Assembly (NCBI GenBank): GCA_036524155.1
Contig: DATDCV010000211.1
Coordinates: 1-38,358, forward strand
Source: DATDCV01 sp036524155
GTDB taxonomy: Bacteria > Verrucomicrobiota > Verrucomicrobiia > Limisphaerales > UBA8199
DNA length: 38,358 bases
Direction: 5' to 3'
Shown: in pieces, positions 18,393 to 26,428 of the stretch
Layout: the number at the start of each line of letters is the position of its first letter
Numbering within the stretch: position 1 is the first letter of the stretch
The notes under the pieces: model-generated
Databases searched by the model: none
Seen by the model: only the letters and a program-made list of their open reading frames with translations
What the model was told of the DNA's origin: nothing
Translations under genes and position numbers: made by a program

Positions 18393-19595
18393 GTGTCAAA
18401 TCGGGCTCGAGCCTCATGGTGGTGGCTGCTGCTGATTCTGGCCGGTTGTGCCGGCGGACCGCATCGCAAAGCCGCCGAGGTGCCGAATTGGGAGGACATT
18501 CCAGCGACACCCAGTGTTGTCCCGCCCTCGCCGGCGCTGGCGCAACCCGCCTCGAGCATTCCGCAACCCCAACCGCCTAACGGCGCGGCTTCAAGGGCGG
18601 GACAAACCGCCTTTCCCGCCGCGACTGAACCCTCGCGAACCGCCAATTCTGGCAGCATGTCTTCCGCCCTTCACGGGTCCTCGTCTCTCGATTCAGGCTC
18701 GAGATGGATACCTTTGCAGCGATGGTCCAGGACAAGCGGAGGGGCTAGTTTGAGTCGGCTGGCGTCTGGCGGCCAGCCTGCTTACGTCTTGCAGGGCCCT
18801 CAGGGCACTATGGTGATGCATCCCGGGACCTTGCTGGCGCAGTGGGACGGCTTGGAAGTGCGGCTCGGTTTTGCCCCCCAGCTCATTGATGAACAGCCAT
18901 ATGTGCATGCGCTGGACCTGCAGAAGACCATTCTCCCGCTGCTCAATGGTCCATCCGGCAAGAACCTTCGCGAGCCGGTGGTGATTGATGCCGGCCACGG
19001 GGGCGAAGACGCCGGAGCCAGGGGGTCGTTTAACGGCTGCAAAGAAAAGGATCTTACTCTCGATTGGGCGCTCCGGCTGCGGCGATCGCTCGCAGAGAAA
19101 GGAGTCAACGCGCTCCTCACCCGCTCCAAGGACGCCAGCCTGACGCTCCCCGACCGCGTGGCGGTGGCCGTGGCAGCACATGCCGGGATGTTCATTAGTC
19201 TGCATTTCAACTCGGCGGCGCCGAGCCGGAACGAGGCGGGACTGGAGACTTATTGCCTGACACCAGCCGGGATGCCTTCGAGCCTGACGCGTAGCGACGC
19301 GGAGGAGATCGCGCAAGCATACCCGAACAACAGTTTTGACGCGCAAAATCTGCAGCTAGCGGTGCAACTCCACCGGGCGCTGTTGCAGGTCAACGGCCAC
19401 CAGGACCGTGGAATCCGCCGCGCGCGTTTCCCTGCCGTTTTACGCGGACAACAATGCCCCGCGGTGCTGATCGAAGGTGGTTACCTTTCCAGTCCCGCCG
19501 AAGCCCGGCAAATCGCCGATCCGGCTTATCGCCAAAGACTGGCCGACGCGCTGGCGCGGGTGTTGGCGACGTGGATTGGGAAGGGGGCACCATGA
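18393..19595 (+). CDS. N-acetylmuramoyl-L-alanine amidase, lipoprotein
   Basis: 400 residues, GTG start at 18393, 41 bases after the giant gene. Cleaves the lactyl-amide bond between glycan and peptide of peptidoglycan. Residues 1-19 form a lipoprotein signal with lipobox LAGC, so it should be membrane-anchored. A long Pro/Ser/Ala-rich linker follows (about 20-110). The Amidase_3 domain fills the C-terminal half: VVIDAGHGGEDAGARG at about 197 (zinc His), a Glu in KEKDLTLDWAL, SLHFNSA (zinc His) and AVLIEGGYLSS with the catalytic Glu. The residues between about 110 and 190 may help bind substrate or control access to the active site. The stop codon touches a heptanucleotide repeat. All key residues are present. 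Confidence 0.9.
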   Translation: MSNRARASWWWLLLILAGCAGGPHRKAAEVPNWEDIPATPSVVPPSPALAQPASSIPQPQPPNGAASRAGQTAFPAATEPSRTANSGSMSSALHGSSSLDSGSRWIPLQRWSRTSGGASLSRLASGGQPAYVLQGPQGTMVMHPGTLLAQWDGLEVRLGFAPQLIDEQPYVHALDLQKTILPLLNGPSGKNLREPVVIDAGHGGEDAGARGSFNGCKEKDLTLDWALRLRRSLAEKGVNALLTRSKDASLTLPDRVAVAVAAHAGMFISLHFNSAAPSRNEAGLETYCLTPAGMPSSLTRSDAEEIAQAYPNNSFDAQNLQLAVQLHRALLQVNGHQDRGIRRARFPAVLRGQQCPAVLIEGGYLSSPAEARQIADPAYRQRLADALARVLATWIGKGAP

Positions 19596-19649
19596 TCCAA
19601 ATCCGAAATCCGAAATCCGAAGTCCGAAGTCTGAAATCCGAAGTCCGAA
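19595..19649 (+). repeat. Heptanucleotide tandem repeat (A/G)TCCGAA
   Basis: Seven full 7-base units preceded by a six-base partial one, differing by single substitutions (atccgaa, gtccgaa, gtctgaa). The array begins on the last base of the amidase stop codon and ends 115 bases before the epimerase start. Two inverted copies (ttcggat) occur at about 22051-22064. Confidence 0.85.
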
Positions 19650-19764
19650 AGAAGGACGAGAGCCTGTCCTTGTGCCCGTCGCTTGCGCATTGTGCGGGTT
19701 CATCCGCCTGGTTGTGCCTGCGAGAGACTTGGATTTTGTATTTCAATTTTCTAGGAACTTTCCC

Positions 19765-20736
19765 ATGACCCGAAGCCCTCACGTTTTGGTCACGGGCGGC
19801 GCTGGGTTTATTGGTTCCCACCTGGCGGAACGGCTGTTGGCGGAGGGCAAAGGGGTGGTGGTGATGGACGATCTTTCCACCGGCAGCCTGGCGAACCTGC
19901 AGTCGGTTATCAAGCACCCGAAGTTCCGGTTCGTGCAGGCCAGGGTTTCCCGGTGCCCCGGCCTGGCTGATTTGGTGGCGCGAGCGGAATCGGTTTTCCA
20001 CCTGGCGGCGGCCGTCGGCGTCGAATTGGTGGTCAATTCGCCGATTCGCGTGCTGGACACGAATTTGCAGGAAACCGAGGTGTTGCTCGAAGCGGCGGCG
20101 GCTCAGTCCACACCGGTATTGTTGACGTCGACCTCGGAAGTTTACGGCAAGAGCCAAAAACCAGCGTTTGGAGAGGAAGACGATCTGCTTATCGGCCCGC
20201 CTCACCAGGCCCGTTGGAGCTATGCGTGCTCCAAACTCATGGATGAGTTCCTGGCGCTTGCTTATGCCAAAGAGCGGCGGTTGCCGGTCGTCATCGCCCG
20301 GTTGTTCAACACCGTGGGCCCGCGCCAGACCGGGCGCTACGGCATGGTCCTGCCGCGCTTCATCGCTGCCGCCGCCGCCGGCCAACCGCTTAGGGTTTTT
20401 GGGGACGGCCAGCAGACCCGCTGTTTTTGTTACGTCGACGACACGGTGGAAGCGCTGCTCCGGCTGCAAAACAGCCCGGCCGCCCGCGACCAGGTGTTCA
20501 ATGTGGGCAGCACTGAAGAAATCTCGATTGTGGCGTTGGCCCGGAGAGTCATCCGTCTCCTGAAGTCGAAATCCGAAATCGAGTTTGTGCCCTACGGCGA
20601 AGCTTACGCTCCCGGCTTCGACGATATGCGCCGACGCAAACCGGTGGTCGAAAAACTGGAAAGGGCCGTCGGATTCCGGCCCCGGCATTCACTGGACGAG
20701 ATTATCCGGTTGACCAGCACGGCGCTGACTCGATGA
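19765..20736 (+). CDS. NAD-dependent nucleotide-sugar epimerase/dehydratase
   Basis: 323 residues from the ATG at 19765, chosen because aggaac lies 8-12 bases before it and because it begins with the Rossmann strand PHVLVTGGAGFIGSHLAERLL. Extended short-chain dehydrogenase fold: GGAGFIGS binds NAD, VFHLAAAVGVELVV follows, TSTSEVYGKS holds the catalytic Ser/Thr, and SYACSKLMDE holds the YxxxK pair. RLFNTVGPRQTGRYGMVLPRFI and FGDGQQTRCFCYVDD are typical of UDP-glucuronate decarboxylases and UDP-glucose 4-epimerases; which reaction cannot be decided. It acts in the cytoplasm on precursors of surface polysaccharide. It is followed by a strong terminator. The open frame upstream from 19477 overlaps the amidase gene and is not coding. 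Confidence 0.88.
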   Translation: MTRSPHVLVTGGAGFIGSHLAERLLAEGKGVVVMDDLSTGSLANLQSVIKHPKFRFVQARVSRCPGLADLVARAESVFHLAAAVGVELVVNSPIRVLDTNLQETEVLLEAAAAQSTPVLLTSTSEVYGKSQKPAFGEEDDLLIGPPHQARWSYACSKLMDEFLALAYAKERRLPVVIARLFNTVGPRQTGRYGMVLPRFIAAAAAGQPLRVFGDGQQTRCFCYVDDTVEALLRLQNSPAARDQVFNVGSTEEISIVALARRVIRLLKSKSEIEFVPYGEAYAPGFDDMRRRKPVVEKLERAVGFRPRHSLDEIIRLTSTALTR

Positions 20737-20795
20737 GCGACGCCTGGTACCTGAACCAGCCGGGCAGGCGGCAACCTCACGGCACGAAACGAAAC

Positions 20796-20825
20796 AAAAA
20801 AGGCATCCCGAAGGATGCCTTTTTG
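20796..20825. terminator. Bidirectional intrinsic terminator
   Basis: A 12-bp stem (aaaaaggcatcc / ggatgccttttt) around a 4-base loop, with A-run before and T-run after. It ends the epimerase transcript on the plus strand and, read the other way, the pseudopilin transcript that ends at 20858. The best terminator in the window. Confidence 0.92.
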
Positions 20826-20857
20826 TTTCTAACAAGCTGGCCTGTGGCCGAGGGGTC

Positions 20858-21691
20858 TTAAGGGAACTGCAGACGATTGATGTGCGGGTTCGCCGGCGAA
20901 TGGCCAGGAGCGAGAACCCAACCGGCAGACGGAGGCTGGCCGCCGTCACCGCTGTTGCGCAGGCCTTCATGCAGCCTGGAACGGCTGAACTGCTGCACGC
21001 TGCCGTCAGCCAGACCCACGTTGCCCTGCTTCGAGTGCATCGTGTCGAGCCAGCCGACATAGGCGTTGTTATTGGCCGCCGGGAAGTTCGTGCCGAGCGC
21101 GACCGCGTACAATTGGTTGCCAGTGGTGCCGGGTTGGAACGGCGAGTTCGGCGGATTGGCGCCGACGCCCAGGTTATGGTCGCCAGTCAGGAACATCTGA
21201 GGCTGGGTGTCGTTCGCATCAACACCAACAAAATAGCTGATGTTCAAGTCGTTGGTGTAGGGAATGCTCGCGGCCGAACCGGCGGGAATCGAGTAGCCGA
21301 ACGCGGTGGCGATTTGCCGAATGGCGTCAGACTCGGACGGGCACACCAACACTTTGGGTGTGCTCAGTTCGTTCGACATCACGCCGAACATCATATTCAC
21401 GCCGTTGTGGGCAGCGACTGCGCCGGGGCACTGTCGGATGCCGACGCTCTCCGAAGCGCCGCCGGACACACCGGGCACGCGCATTGGGTATTGGTCACCG
21501 TTGTCGATCGCCCAGGTCTTAAAGGCCAGGCCGATTTGCTTCAGATTGTTGGTGCAGTTAATGCGCTGGGCGCGGGCTTTGGCACGCGCAAGCGCCGGCA
21601 GCAACATGGCCGCCAGAATGGCGATAATGGCGATCACGACGAGCAACTCGATCAGCGTGAACGCACGTATTCTTTTGCGTAAGGTCATCAT
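20858..21691 (-). CDS. Type II secretion-type pseudopilin, H-X9-DG family
   Basis: 277 residues (274-277 depending on which of two adjacent ATGs is used). After a short basic leader comes AFTLIELLVVIAIIAILAAMLLPAL, the prepilin cleavage site and N-terminal helix with the conserved Glu at position 5 of the mature protein. The C-terminal part holds the motif HSKQGNVGLADG, exactly H-x9-DG, which defines the large verrucomicrobial/planctomycete family (DUF1559-like or near it). Such proteins occur in many copies per genome and are presumably exported pilin-like fibres or secretion-system subunits; the role is not established. A single gene, ended by the terminator at 20796-20825. The 555 bases upstream hold a paired palindrome element. 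Confidence 0.93.
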   Translation of the reverse strand: MMTLRKRIRAFTLIELLVVIAIIAILAAMLLPALARAKARAQRINCTNNLKQIGLAFKTWAIDNGDQYPMRVPGVSGGASESVGIRQCPGAVAAHNGVNMMFGVMSNELSTPKVLVCPSESDAIRQIATAFGYSIPAGSAASIPYTNDLNISYFVGVDANDTQPQMFLTGDHNLGVGANPPNSPFQPGTTGNQLYAVALGTNFPAANNNAYVGWLDTMHSKQGNVGLADGSVQQFSRSRLHEGLRNSGDGGQPPSAGWVLAPGHSPANPHINRLQFP

Positions 21692-22246
21692 ATACTCTGC
21701 TGGTTTGTGTTTGGTTTCCGGCCGTCAACTTGCGAACATCCAAGTGATCTGTTCCAGGTTGTCAAACCGATTTGCATTGTACTTTAGCAGTGCCGATGCC
21801 AACCGCGCAATACTTAAAATCACTCGGAAAAGAAGATTTTTGTTTCCTGTTTCACACCGCAGGCGCGTGATTCTCACGCATTTCGCGTGAAAATCACGCA
21901 GCCTCGATCTCTTGCTTCAGCGGCCTTTAGTGGCCGCATAAGCTCGACGGCAGCGTCGCTTTCAACCCCCCACCAACAGCCCGACATTCTCCTGCCACAC
22001 GGAAACCCGAACCCTGGGAGTAGCTTGCACGACTCGACCACCAAGCGATCTTCGGATTTCGGATCTCGCACTGGTTCCGCGGGTTCCGCAGGCGTGATTT
22101 TCACGCGCGAGGCGTGAGTTACACGCTGGGAAGAGCACTTGGAGGGCAAAAAACGGCTGATTTTTGGGAATTTAAGGTCGTGGCACCGGCTATGCTTTTG
22201 CAGGTCAAGAGTGCGCGCTGACATTGTGACGCGGGACGAGAAAAAG
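21692..22246. other. Intergenic region with structured element
   Basis: 555 bases without a supportable gene; the frames open on both strands have no family features. It holds the four-palindrome element (21865-22126), a short hairpin gcggcc...ggccgc near 21920, and a two-unit heptamer copy near 22051. On the minus strand a TTGACA (21760-21765) lies upstream of the pseudopilin but without a good -10 at the right spacing. Confidence 0.6.
21865..22126. repeat. Two pairs of GCGTGA-N3-TCACGC palindromes framing 192 bases
   Basis: Four 15-base dyads: 21865-21879, 21885-21899, 22092-22106 and 22112-22126. Three are perfect (gcgtga-ttc, -aaa, -ttt-tcacgc), the fourth has one mismatched pair. Within each pair the start-to-start distance is exactly 20 bases, about two helical turns. 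The pairs are also inverted relative to each other, and both are preceded by ccgcagg. The layout suits binding of two dimers side by side, with looping between pairs, or the ends of a small mobile element. Confidence 0.8.
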
Positions 22247-22474
22247 ATGAGAACATTGCTGAGACAGGCTGCCACCGGACTGTATTTTGAAGGGCCGGAT
22301 AGATGGACTGCCAGTCCTTCCGCAGCGCACAACTTCAAGATGATCGACCGGGCGCTCGACTTCGTTAGCCGCTGGAACCTGCGCGACCTGGAGTTGGTGT
22401 TTGCCTTCGATGACGTAGAGGAAGTGACGACCGTGCCGATCGACAAAATGGAGCTAAAGTACTCCCAGTCCTGA
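22247..22474 (+). CDS. Small conserved-looking hypothetical protein
   Basis: 75 residues from the ATG at 22247 (MRTLLRQAATGLYFEGPDRWT); the open frame continues upstream to 22139 but that part is low in family-like features. Contains an aromatic and acidic pattern GLYFEGPDRWTASPSAAHNF, then DRALDFVSRWNLRDLELVFAFDD. I read this as a small cytoplasmic protein of a type I believe is frequent in this phylum (a residue-rich start, FxGPxxWT, and LELVxAFDD), but I cannot name a domain or function. No signal peptide or membrane segment. A purine-rich stretch ggacgagaaaaag precedes the start. Upstream lies the palindrome element. Confidence 0.55.
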   Translation: MRTLLRQAATGLYFEGPDRWTASPSAAHNFKMIDRALDFVSRWNLRDLELVFAFDDVEEVTTVPIDKMELKYSQS

Positions 22475-22661
22475 GGCGCGACGGAGACGCGGCATTACCG
22501 GGCCCGCGACGCCGGCGAATCCGAAGGCCGAAAGCAAACAATCGCCCCCCGCCCTGCGGTTGGCGGAGTGGTGAGACGCAAATGCCGCCTCCCAACTTCG
22601 GTGAAAAGCGGCAGACCGAATATTCCCCTGTTGTTTGTTATGGGAATTCGGTTCTTCCACC

Positions 22662-22667
22662 TATAAT
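22662..22667 (+). promoter_or_regulatory. Perfect -10 box next to the amidohydrolase start
   Basis: TATAAT ends 8 bases before the ATG at 22676, so an mRNA from it would start at or next to the start codon (leaderless). No clear -35 box at 16-18 bases; ttgtta at 22635-22640 is 21 bases away. No Shine-Dalgarno is present. Confidence 0.35.
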
Positions 22668-22675
22668 TTTCCCTG

Positions 22676-23686
22676 ATGGTTGCGGAGAGTTCGGCGCTCA
22701 GGCCGGTCGATATTCACGTCCACATGGTCGGCAACGGCAGCAGCGGGAGCGGTTGCTGGCTGCGACTGAGGGCGTGGCGGCGGCCGTTCGCGGCGTTGAT
22801 GCTCCGGCATTGCGGCTTGAGCCAGGCGGCCCTCCGCGGGGACCTGGACCGGATCTATCTCGAGCGATTACTCGAGTTGGTGAGGGGATCTTCGCTGGGC
22901 GCGGCAGTCATCCTGGCTCAGGATCTTGCTTACGACGACGCCGGGCGGCCGCTGCCGGCCGCAGGGATGTTTTACGTTCCCAACGAGTACGTGCTACGGC
23001 TGGCACGGGACCACCCGGAATTCCTGGCCGGGGTTTCGATTCATCCCGGCCGGCCCGACGCACTTGAGGAGCTGGAGCGCTGCCTGGCGGGCGGGGCGGC
23101 GTTGATGAAATGTTTGCCCAACTGCCAAAACATTAACTGCCTCGACCGACGGTTTACCCGGTTTTGGGAGCGGATGGCTGAGGCCGGCTTACCCCTGCTG
23201 GCCCACACCGGCGGCGAACACACTCTGCCGGTGTTGCGGCGAGCTTACAGCGACCCGCGGTTGCTGGCGCGCCCACTCGAGTGTGGCGTGAAGGTCATTG
23301 CCGCCCACTGCGCAACCAAAAGCGGATTGACTGACCCGGACTACTTTGGCGTCTTTGCCGACCTGACGCGCCGGTTTGCGAACCTTTACGGCGACAACAG
23401 CGCCTTCACGATGCCGATCCGCGGACGGCGAGTTCCGGAGTGCGCCCGCGAACCGCTCGCGGGGCGACTGCTGCACGGCAGCGATTTGCCTGTCCCCGTC
23501 TATGGGCATTTCCCTTGGGCCCGGGGTTTCATTGATGGGAAGACGTTTCGGCACTGGCAGCGACAAGCCAATGTGCTGGAAAGAGATTACCAGTTCAAAC
23601 GGGCGATGGGTTTCCCGCCCGAGACGTTCACCCGGGCGTGGGGCGTGCTGCGGGTGCCGAAGCCCGCGCGAGCAAGCGGTCGCTGA
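22676..23686 (+). CDS. Metal-dependent amidohydrolase (amidohydrolase-2 family)
   Basis: 336 residues. A TIM-barrel hydrolase of the amidohydrolase-related family. Metal ligands are recognisable: HVH in VDIHVHMVG (residues 14 and 16), LLAHTGGEH (about 176), VIAAHCATKSG (about 210) and LLHGSDLPVP with the conserved Asp (about 268). MKCLPNCQNI carries a lysine at the place where such enzymes have a bridging or substrate-binding residue. No signal peptide, so cytoplasmic. Substrate unknown; relatives act on decarboxylations and amide or ester hydrolysis of small acids. Followed by a repeat-rich gap of 247 bases and purL. Confidence 0.83.
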   Translation: MVAESSALRPVDIHVHMVGNGSSGSGCWLRLRAWRRPFAALMLRHCGLSQAALRGDLDRIYLERLLELVRGSSLGAAVILAQDLAYDDAGRPLPAAGMFYVPNEYVLRLARDHPEFLAGVSIHPGRPDALEELERCLAGGAALMKCLPNCQNINCLDRRFTRFWERMAEAGLPLLAHTGGEHTLPVLRRAYSDPRLLARPLECGVKVIAAHCATKSGLTDPDYFGVFADLTRRFANLYGDNSAFTMPIRGRRVPECAREPLAGRLLHGSDLPVPVYGHFPWARGFIDGKTFRHWQRQANVLERDYQFKRAMGFPPETFTRAWGVLRVPKPARASGR

Positions 23687-23718
23687 ACACGTCGTGTCTG
23701 CTTGCGTATCCGCTCTGT

Positions 23719-23838
23719 CTTGGGTCGGAGCGCCGATTTTTAATCGGCTTAAGCGGGCCGACGGCCGCTTGTAAGCCGAGTGCAAGCCGAGTGCAAGCCG
23801 AGTGCAAGCCGAGTTCAACTCGACGCTCCGAACCCAAG
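23719..23838. repeat. Palindromic element enclosing a hairpin and an 11-bp tandem array
   Basis: Outer arms 23719-23732 and 23824-23838 are inverted (cttgggtcggagcg against a copy with one extra base). Inside are a small hairpin gccgatt-ttt-aatcggc (23732-23748) and four tandem copies of gcaagccgagt (23771-23814, first copy one mismatch). A direct repeat ctgcttgcg lies just outside at 23698-23706 and 23840-23848, which could be a target-site duplication. Confidence 0.7.
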
Positions 23839-23933
23839 CCTGCTTGCGCGGGTTTCACTTGTTTCGGGACCCCGAAAACGACAAGCTGTGCCGTGCCGGT
23901 TTTCCACCGGCAGGATTCCGAGAACGACTTGAA

Positions 23934-26345
23934 ATGGTAACGAACGATCCGCCTGTAACGCCGGAGTTGGTCCGCAAGCACAACTTGTTGCCCGACGAGT
24001 ATGAGAAGCTCAAGGCCATCCTGGGCCGTGAACCGAGCTACACCGAATTGGGCATTTTCTCCGTCATGTGGAGCGAGCATTGCTCCTACAAGAACAGCCG
24101 GCGGCTGCTGAAAACTTTTCCCACCAAATCCAACAAGATCCTGGTTGGCGCGGGTGAGGAGAATGCGGGCATTATCGACATCGGGGACGGTCTGGCGATC
24201 GCCTTTAAAATTGAGTCGCACAACCATCCCAGCGCGGTTGAGCCTTTCCAGGGCGCGGCCACCGGGGTTGGCGGAATCGTGCGCGACATTTTTACGATGG
24301 GCGCGCGGCCGATTTGTTCGATCGATTCGCTGCGGTTCGGCCCGATTACCCCAAGCCCGAGGTTCGAATCCGCCGCGTCGGACGGCGAGGCGATCGCGAA
24401 CAATCGCCGGCTGTTTGCGGGAGTCGTCGCCGGGATTGCGCATTACGGTAATTGTTTCGGGATTCCGACGGTTGCGGGCGAGGTTTATTTCGACAAATCG
24501 TACGAGGGCAACCCGCTGGTGAACGCGTTTTGTCTCGGGGTGCTGCGGCATGAGCAAATTGTTCGAGGCGCGGCTCACGGCGTGGGCAATCCCGTCTTCT
24601 ACGTCGGGCCGGCGACCGGGCGTGACGGCCTGGCGGGCGCGGCATTCGCGTCGCAGGATTTAACCGAAGAATCGGCGGAGCAGCAGCGCGGCGCGGTGCA
24701 GGTGGGTGACCCATTCATGGAGAAGCTGGTTTGCGAAGCCTGCCTGGAGTTGCTGGCGACCGGTGCCGTCGCCGGTATCCAGGACATGGGCGCGGCCGGC
24801 CTGACCTGTTCCACTTGCGAAACCGCTTCCCGCGCCGGCACCGGTATCGAGATCGAATTGGCCAAGGTTCCGCAACGCGCCCCCAACATGACTCCGTACG
24901 AGATCATGCTTAGCGAATCGCAGGAACGCATGCTGATCATCGTCCAGAAAGGGCGCGAAGAAGAAGTCAAACGCATCTTTGATAAATGGGATCTGCCATG
25001 GGCGGAAATCGGGCGTGTGACCGACACCGGACAGATGGTGGTCCGCAATCACGGTCAGGTTGTGGCCGACATTCCCGCCCGGAAACTGGCTGACGAGGCG
25101 CCACTCTACGACCGTGAAGCGCGCGAGCCGGGTTATCTCAAGCAGGTGCGCGCGTTTACCCTGGCGAGTGTCCCGGATGTTCAAGATCCCGTCGCCGTCC
25201 TCAAAGCTTTGCTTGCCTGGCCCACCATCGCCTCGAAGAACTGGGTGTATCGGCAATACGACCACATGGTGCGCGACGGCACCTCCGTTTGCCCGGGCTC
25301 GGACGCGGCAGTTCTGCGCATCAAGGAAGACTCGCTCCCGCCCGCAGGACAGGCATCCCGCCTGTCTCAACTGGACCAGGGCACCGCAGGCGAAGGAGAT
25401 GGCGACGGGCAGGGGGCCTGTCCTACAAAGTACATCGCCCTCAGCGTGGACTGCAACGCGGTCTACGTGTATCTGAATCCTTACGAGGGCGGTAAAATCG
25501 CGGTGGCAGAGGCTGCCCGCAACCTGGCGTGCAGCGGCGCCGTTCCTCTGGGTGTGACCGACAACCTCAATTTCGGCAATCCCTACAATCCGGAAACCTT
25601 CTGGCAGTTGCGCGAATCGGTGCGCGGCCTCGCCGAGGGCTGCCGCGCGTTTAACGCGCCCGTCACCGGCGGCAACGTTAGTCTGTACAACCAGAGCCCC
25701 AACGGCCCCATTGACCCGACTCCCACCGTGGCAATGGTCGGACTGATCGAAAAACCCGAGCATATCACCACCCAGTGGTTCAAGGATGAAGGCGACGCCA
25801 TTATCCTGCTTGGAGATCTTTTGGATTCGGCAGACCCGCTCCAGGGCCTGGGCGGCTCCGCCTGCCTGCAGCAGGTTCACGGGCTGAAAACCGGCGCACC
25901 ACCACGCTGCGATGTCGAAAAAGAAAAAGAACTCCACTTGGCTTTGCGCGCTCTCATCTACACCGAAACGATCAAAAGCGCCCATGACTGCAGCGACGGC
26001 GGGCTGGCCGTTGCCCTGGCGGAAGCCTGCCTCAGCCAGCAGGTCGCACGGGACACTCCACGCCTCATTGGCGCGCGGATCGACCTTTCGTCAAACCCTG
26101 TCCCTGGCGCGCGCCTGGATGCTCTGCTTTTCGGTGAAACCCAGGGCCGGGTCATTATTTCCACCAGCGCGCTGGATGCCGTCAAAGTGCTGGAGCGAGC
26201 GAAGATCCTGGGTATCAACGCGGTGCGCTTCGGCACCGTGGGTGGAGACAAGCTGACCCTGAAAATGGCCGCCGGAGAGTTCAGTTGGGATGTCAAGGAA
26301 CTCTACGATCTTTGGTGGAATGCCATTGCCCGCGCGATGCGTTAA
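23934..26345 (+). CDS. purL: Phosphoribosylformylglycinamidine synthase subunit PurL
   Basis: 803 residues from the ATG at 23934 (MVTNDPPVTPELVRKHNL), which fits the known start of small PurL; the upstream open frame runs into the repeat. Uses ATP and ammonia to convert FGAR to FGAM in purine synthesis. Motifs: FSVMWSEHCSYKNSR near residue 45, DGLAIAFKIESHNHPS, GAATGVGGIVRDIFTMGA, GAAGLTCS, MLSESQERM, EGGKIAVAEAARNLACSGA, TDNLNFGNP, GGNVSLYNQ and HDCSDGGLAVALAEACL. About 60 residues longer than typical small PurL; about 33 of these lie at residues 466-500, between AVLRIKE and IALSVDCN, where a palindromic DNA element is inserted in frame. Small PurL needs PurQ and PurS as partners; neither is in the window. 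purF follows after 83 bases (to its ATG). Confidence 0.95.
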   Translation: MVTNDPPVTPELVRKHNLLPDEYEKLKAILGREPSYTELGIFSVMWSEHCSYKNSRRLLKTFPTKSNKILVGAGEENAGIIDIGDGLAIAFKIESHNHPSAVEPFQGAATGVGGIVRDIFTMGARPICSIDSLRFGPITPSPRFESAASDGEAIANNRRLFAGVVAGIAHYGNCFGIPTVAGEVYFDKSYEGNPLVNAFCLGVLRHEQIVRGAAHGVGNPVFYVGPATGRDGLAGAAFASQDLTEESAEQQRGAVQVGDPFMEKLVCEACLELLATGAVAGIQDMGAAGLTCSTCETASRAGTGIEIELAKVPQRAPNMTPYEIMLSESQERMLIIVQKGREEEVKRIFDKWDLPWAEIGRVTDTGQMVVRNHGQVVADIPARKLADEAPLYDREAREPGYLKQVRAFTLASVPDVQDPVAVLKALLAWPTIASKNWVYRQYDHMVRDGTSVCPGSDAAVLRIKEDSLPPAGQASRLSQLDQGTAGEGDGDGQGACPTKYIALSVDCNAVYVYLNPYEGGKIAVAEAARNLACSGAVPLGVTDNLNFGNPYNPETFWQLRESVRGLAEGCRAFNAPVTGGNVSLYNQSPNGPIDPTPTVAMVGLIEKPEHITTQWFKDEGDAIILLGDLLDSADPLQGLGGSACLQQVHGLKTGAPPRCDVEKEKELHLALRALIYTETIKSAHDCSDGGLAVALAEACLSQQVARDTPRLIGARIDLSSNPVPGARLDALLFGETQGRVIISTSALDAVKVLERAKILGINAVRFGTVGGDKLTLKMAAGEFSWDVKELYDLWWNAIARAMR
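25346..25424. repeat. In-frame palindromic insertion inside purL
   Basis: The 79 bases start with aggacaggc and end with gcctgtcct, exact reverse complements; a second hairpin gacaggc-atccc-gcctgtc (25348-25366) lies within the left end. The translated insert is rich in Gln, Gly, Asp and Ser (GQASRLSQLDQ, then GDGDGQGACPT), unlike the conserved flanks. It keeps the reading frame and adds no stop. Confidence 0.75.
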
Positions 26346-26428
26346 GGCATGGACCGACCAGGCGGTTCTGAATAGCTGGATTTCCGCCTGCGCTCATGAG
26401 ATAGTGATGCGCAGTGATTTCTTATTCG

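Noticed and set aside
19390..20688. 432-residue minus-strand frame
   Set aside because: Antisense to the epimerase and amidase genes and crosses the heptamer repeat.
23771..23814. CRISPR-like array
   Set aside because: The 11-bp units are directly adjacent with no spacers; it is a simple tandem repeat.
23802..23933. 44-residue N-terminal extension of PurL
   Set aside because: It is translated from the repeat region and has no likeness to the PurL N-terminus; the ATG at 23934 fits the family.
24660..25985. 441-residue minus-strand frame
   Set aside because: Antisense to conserved purL; no motifs.
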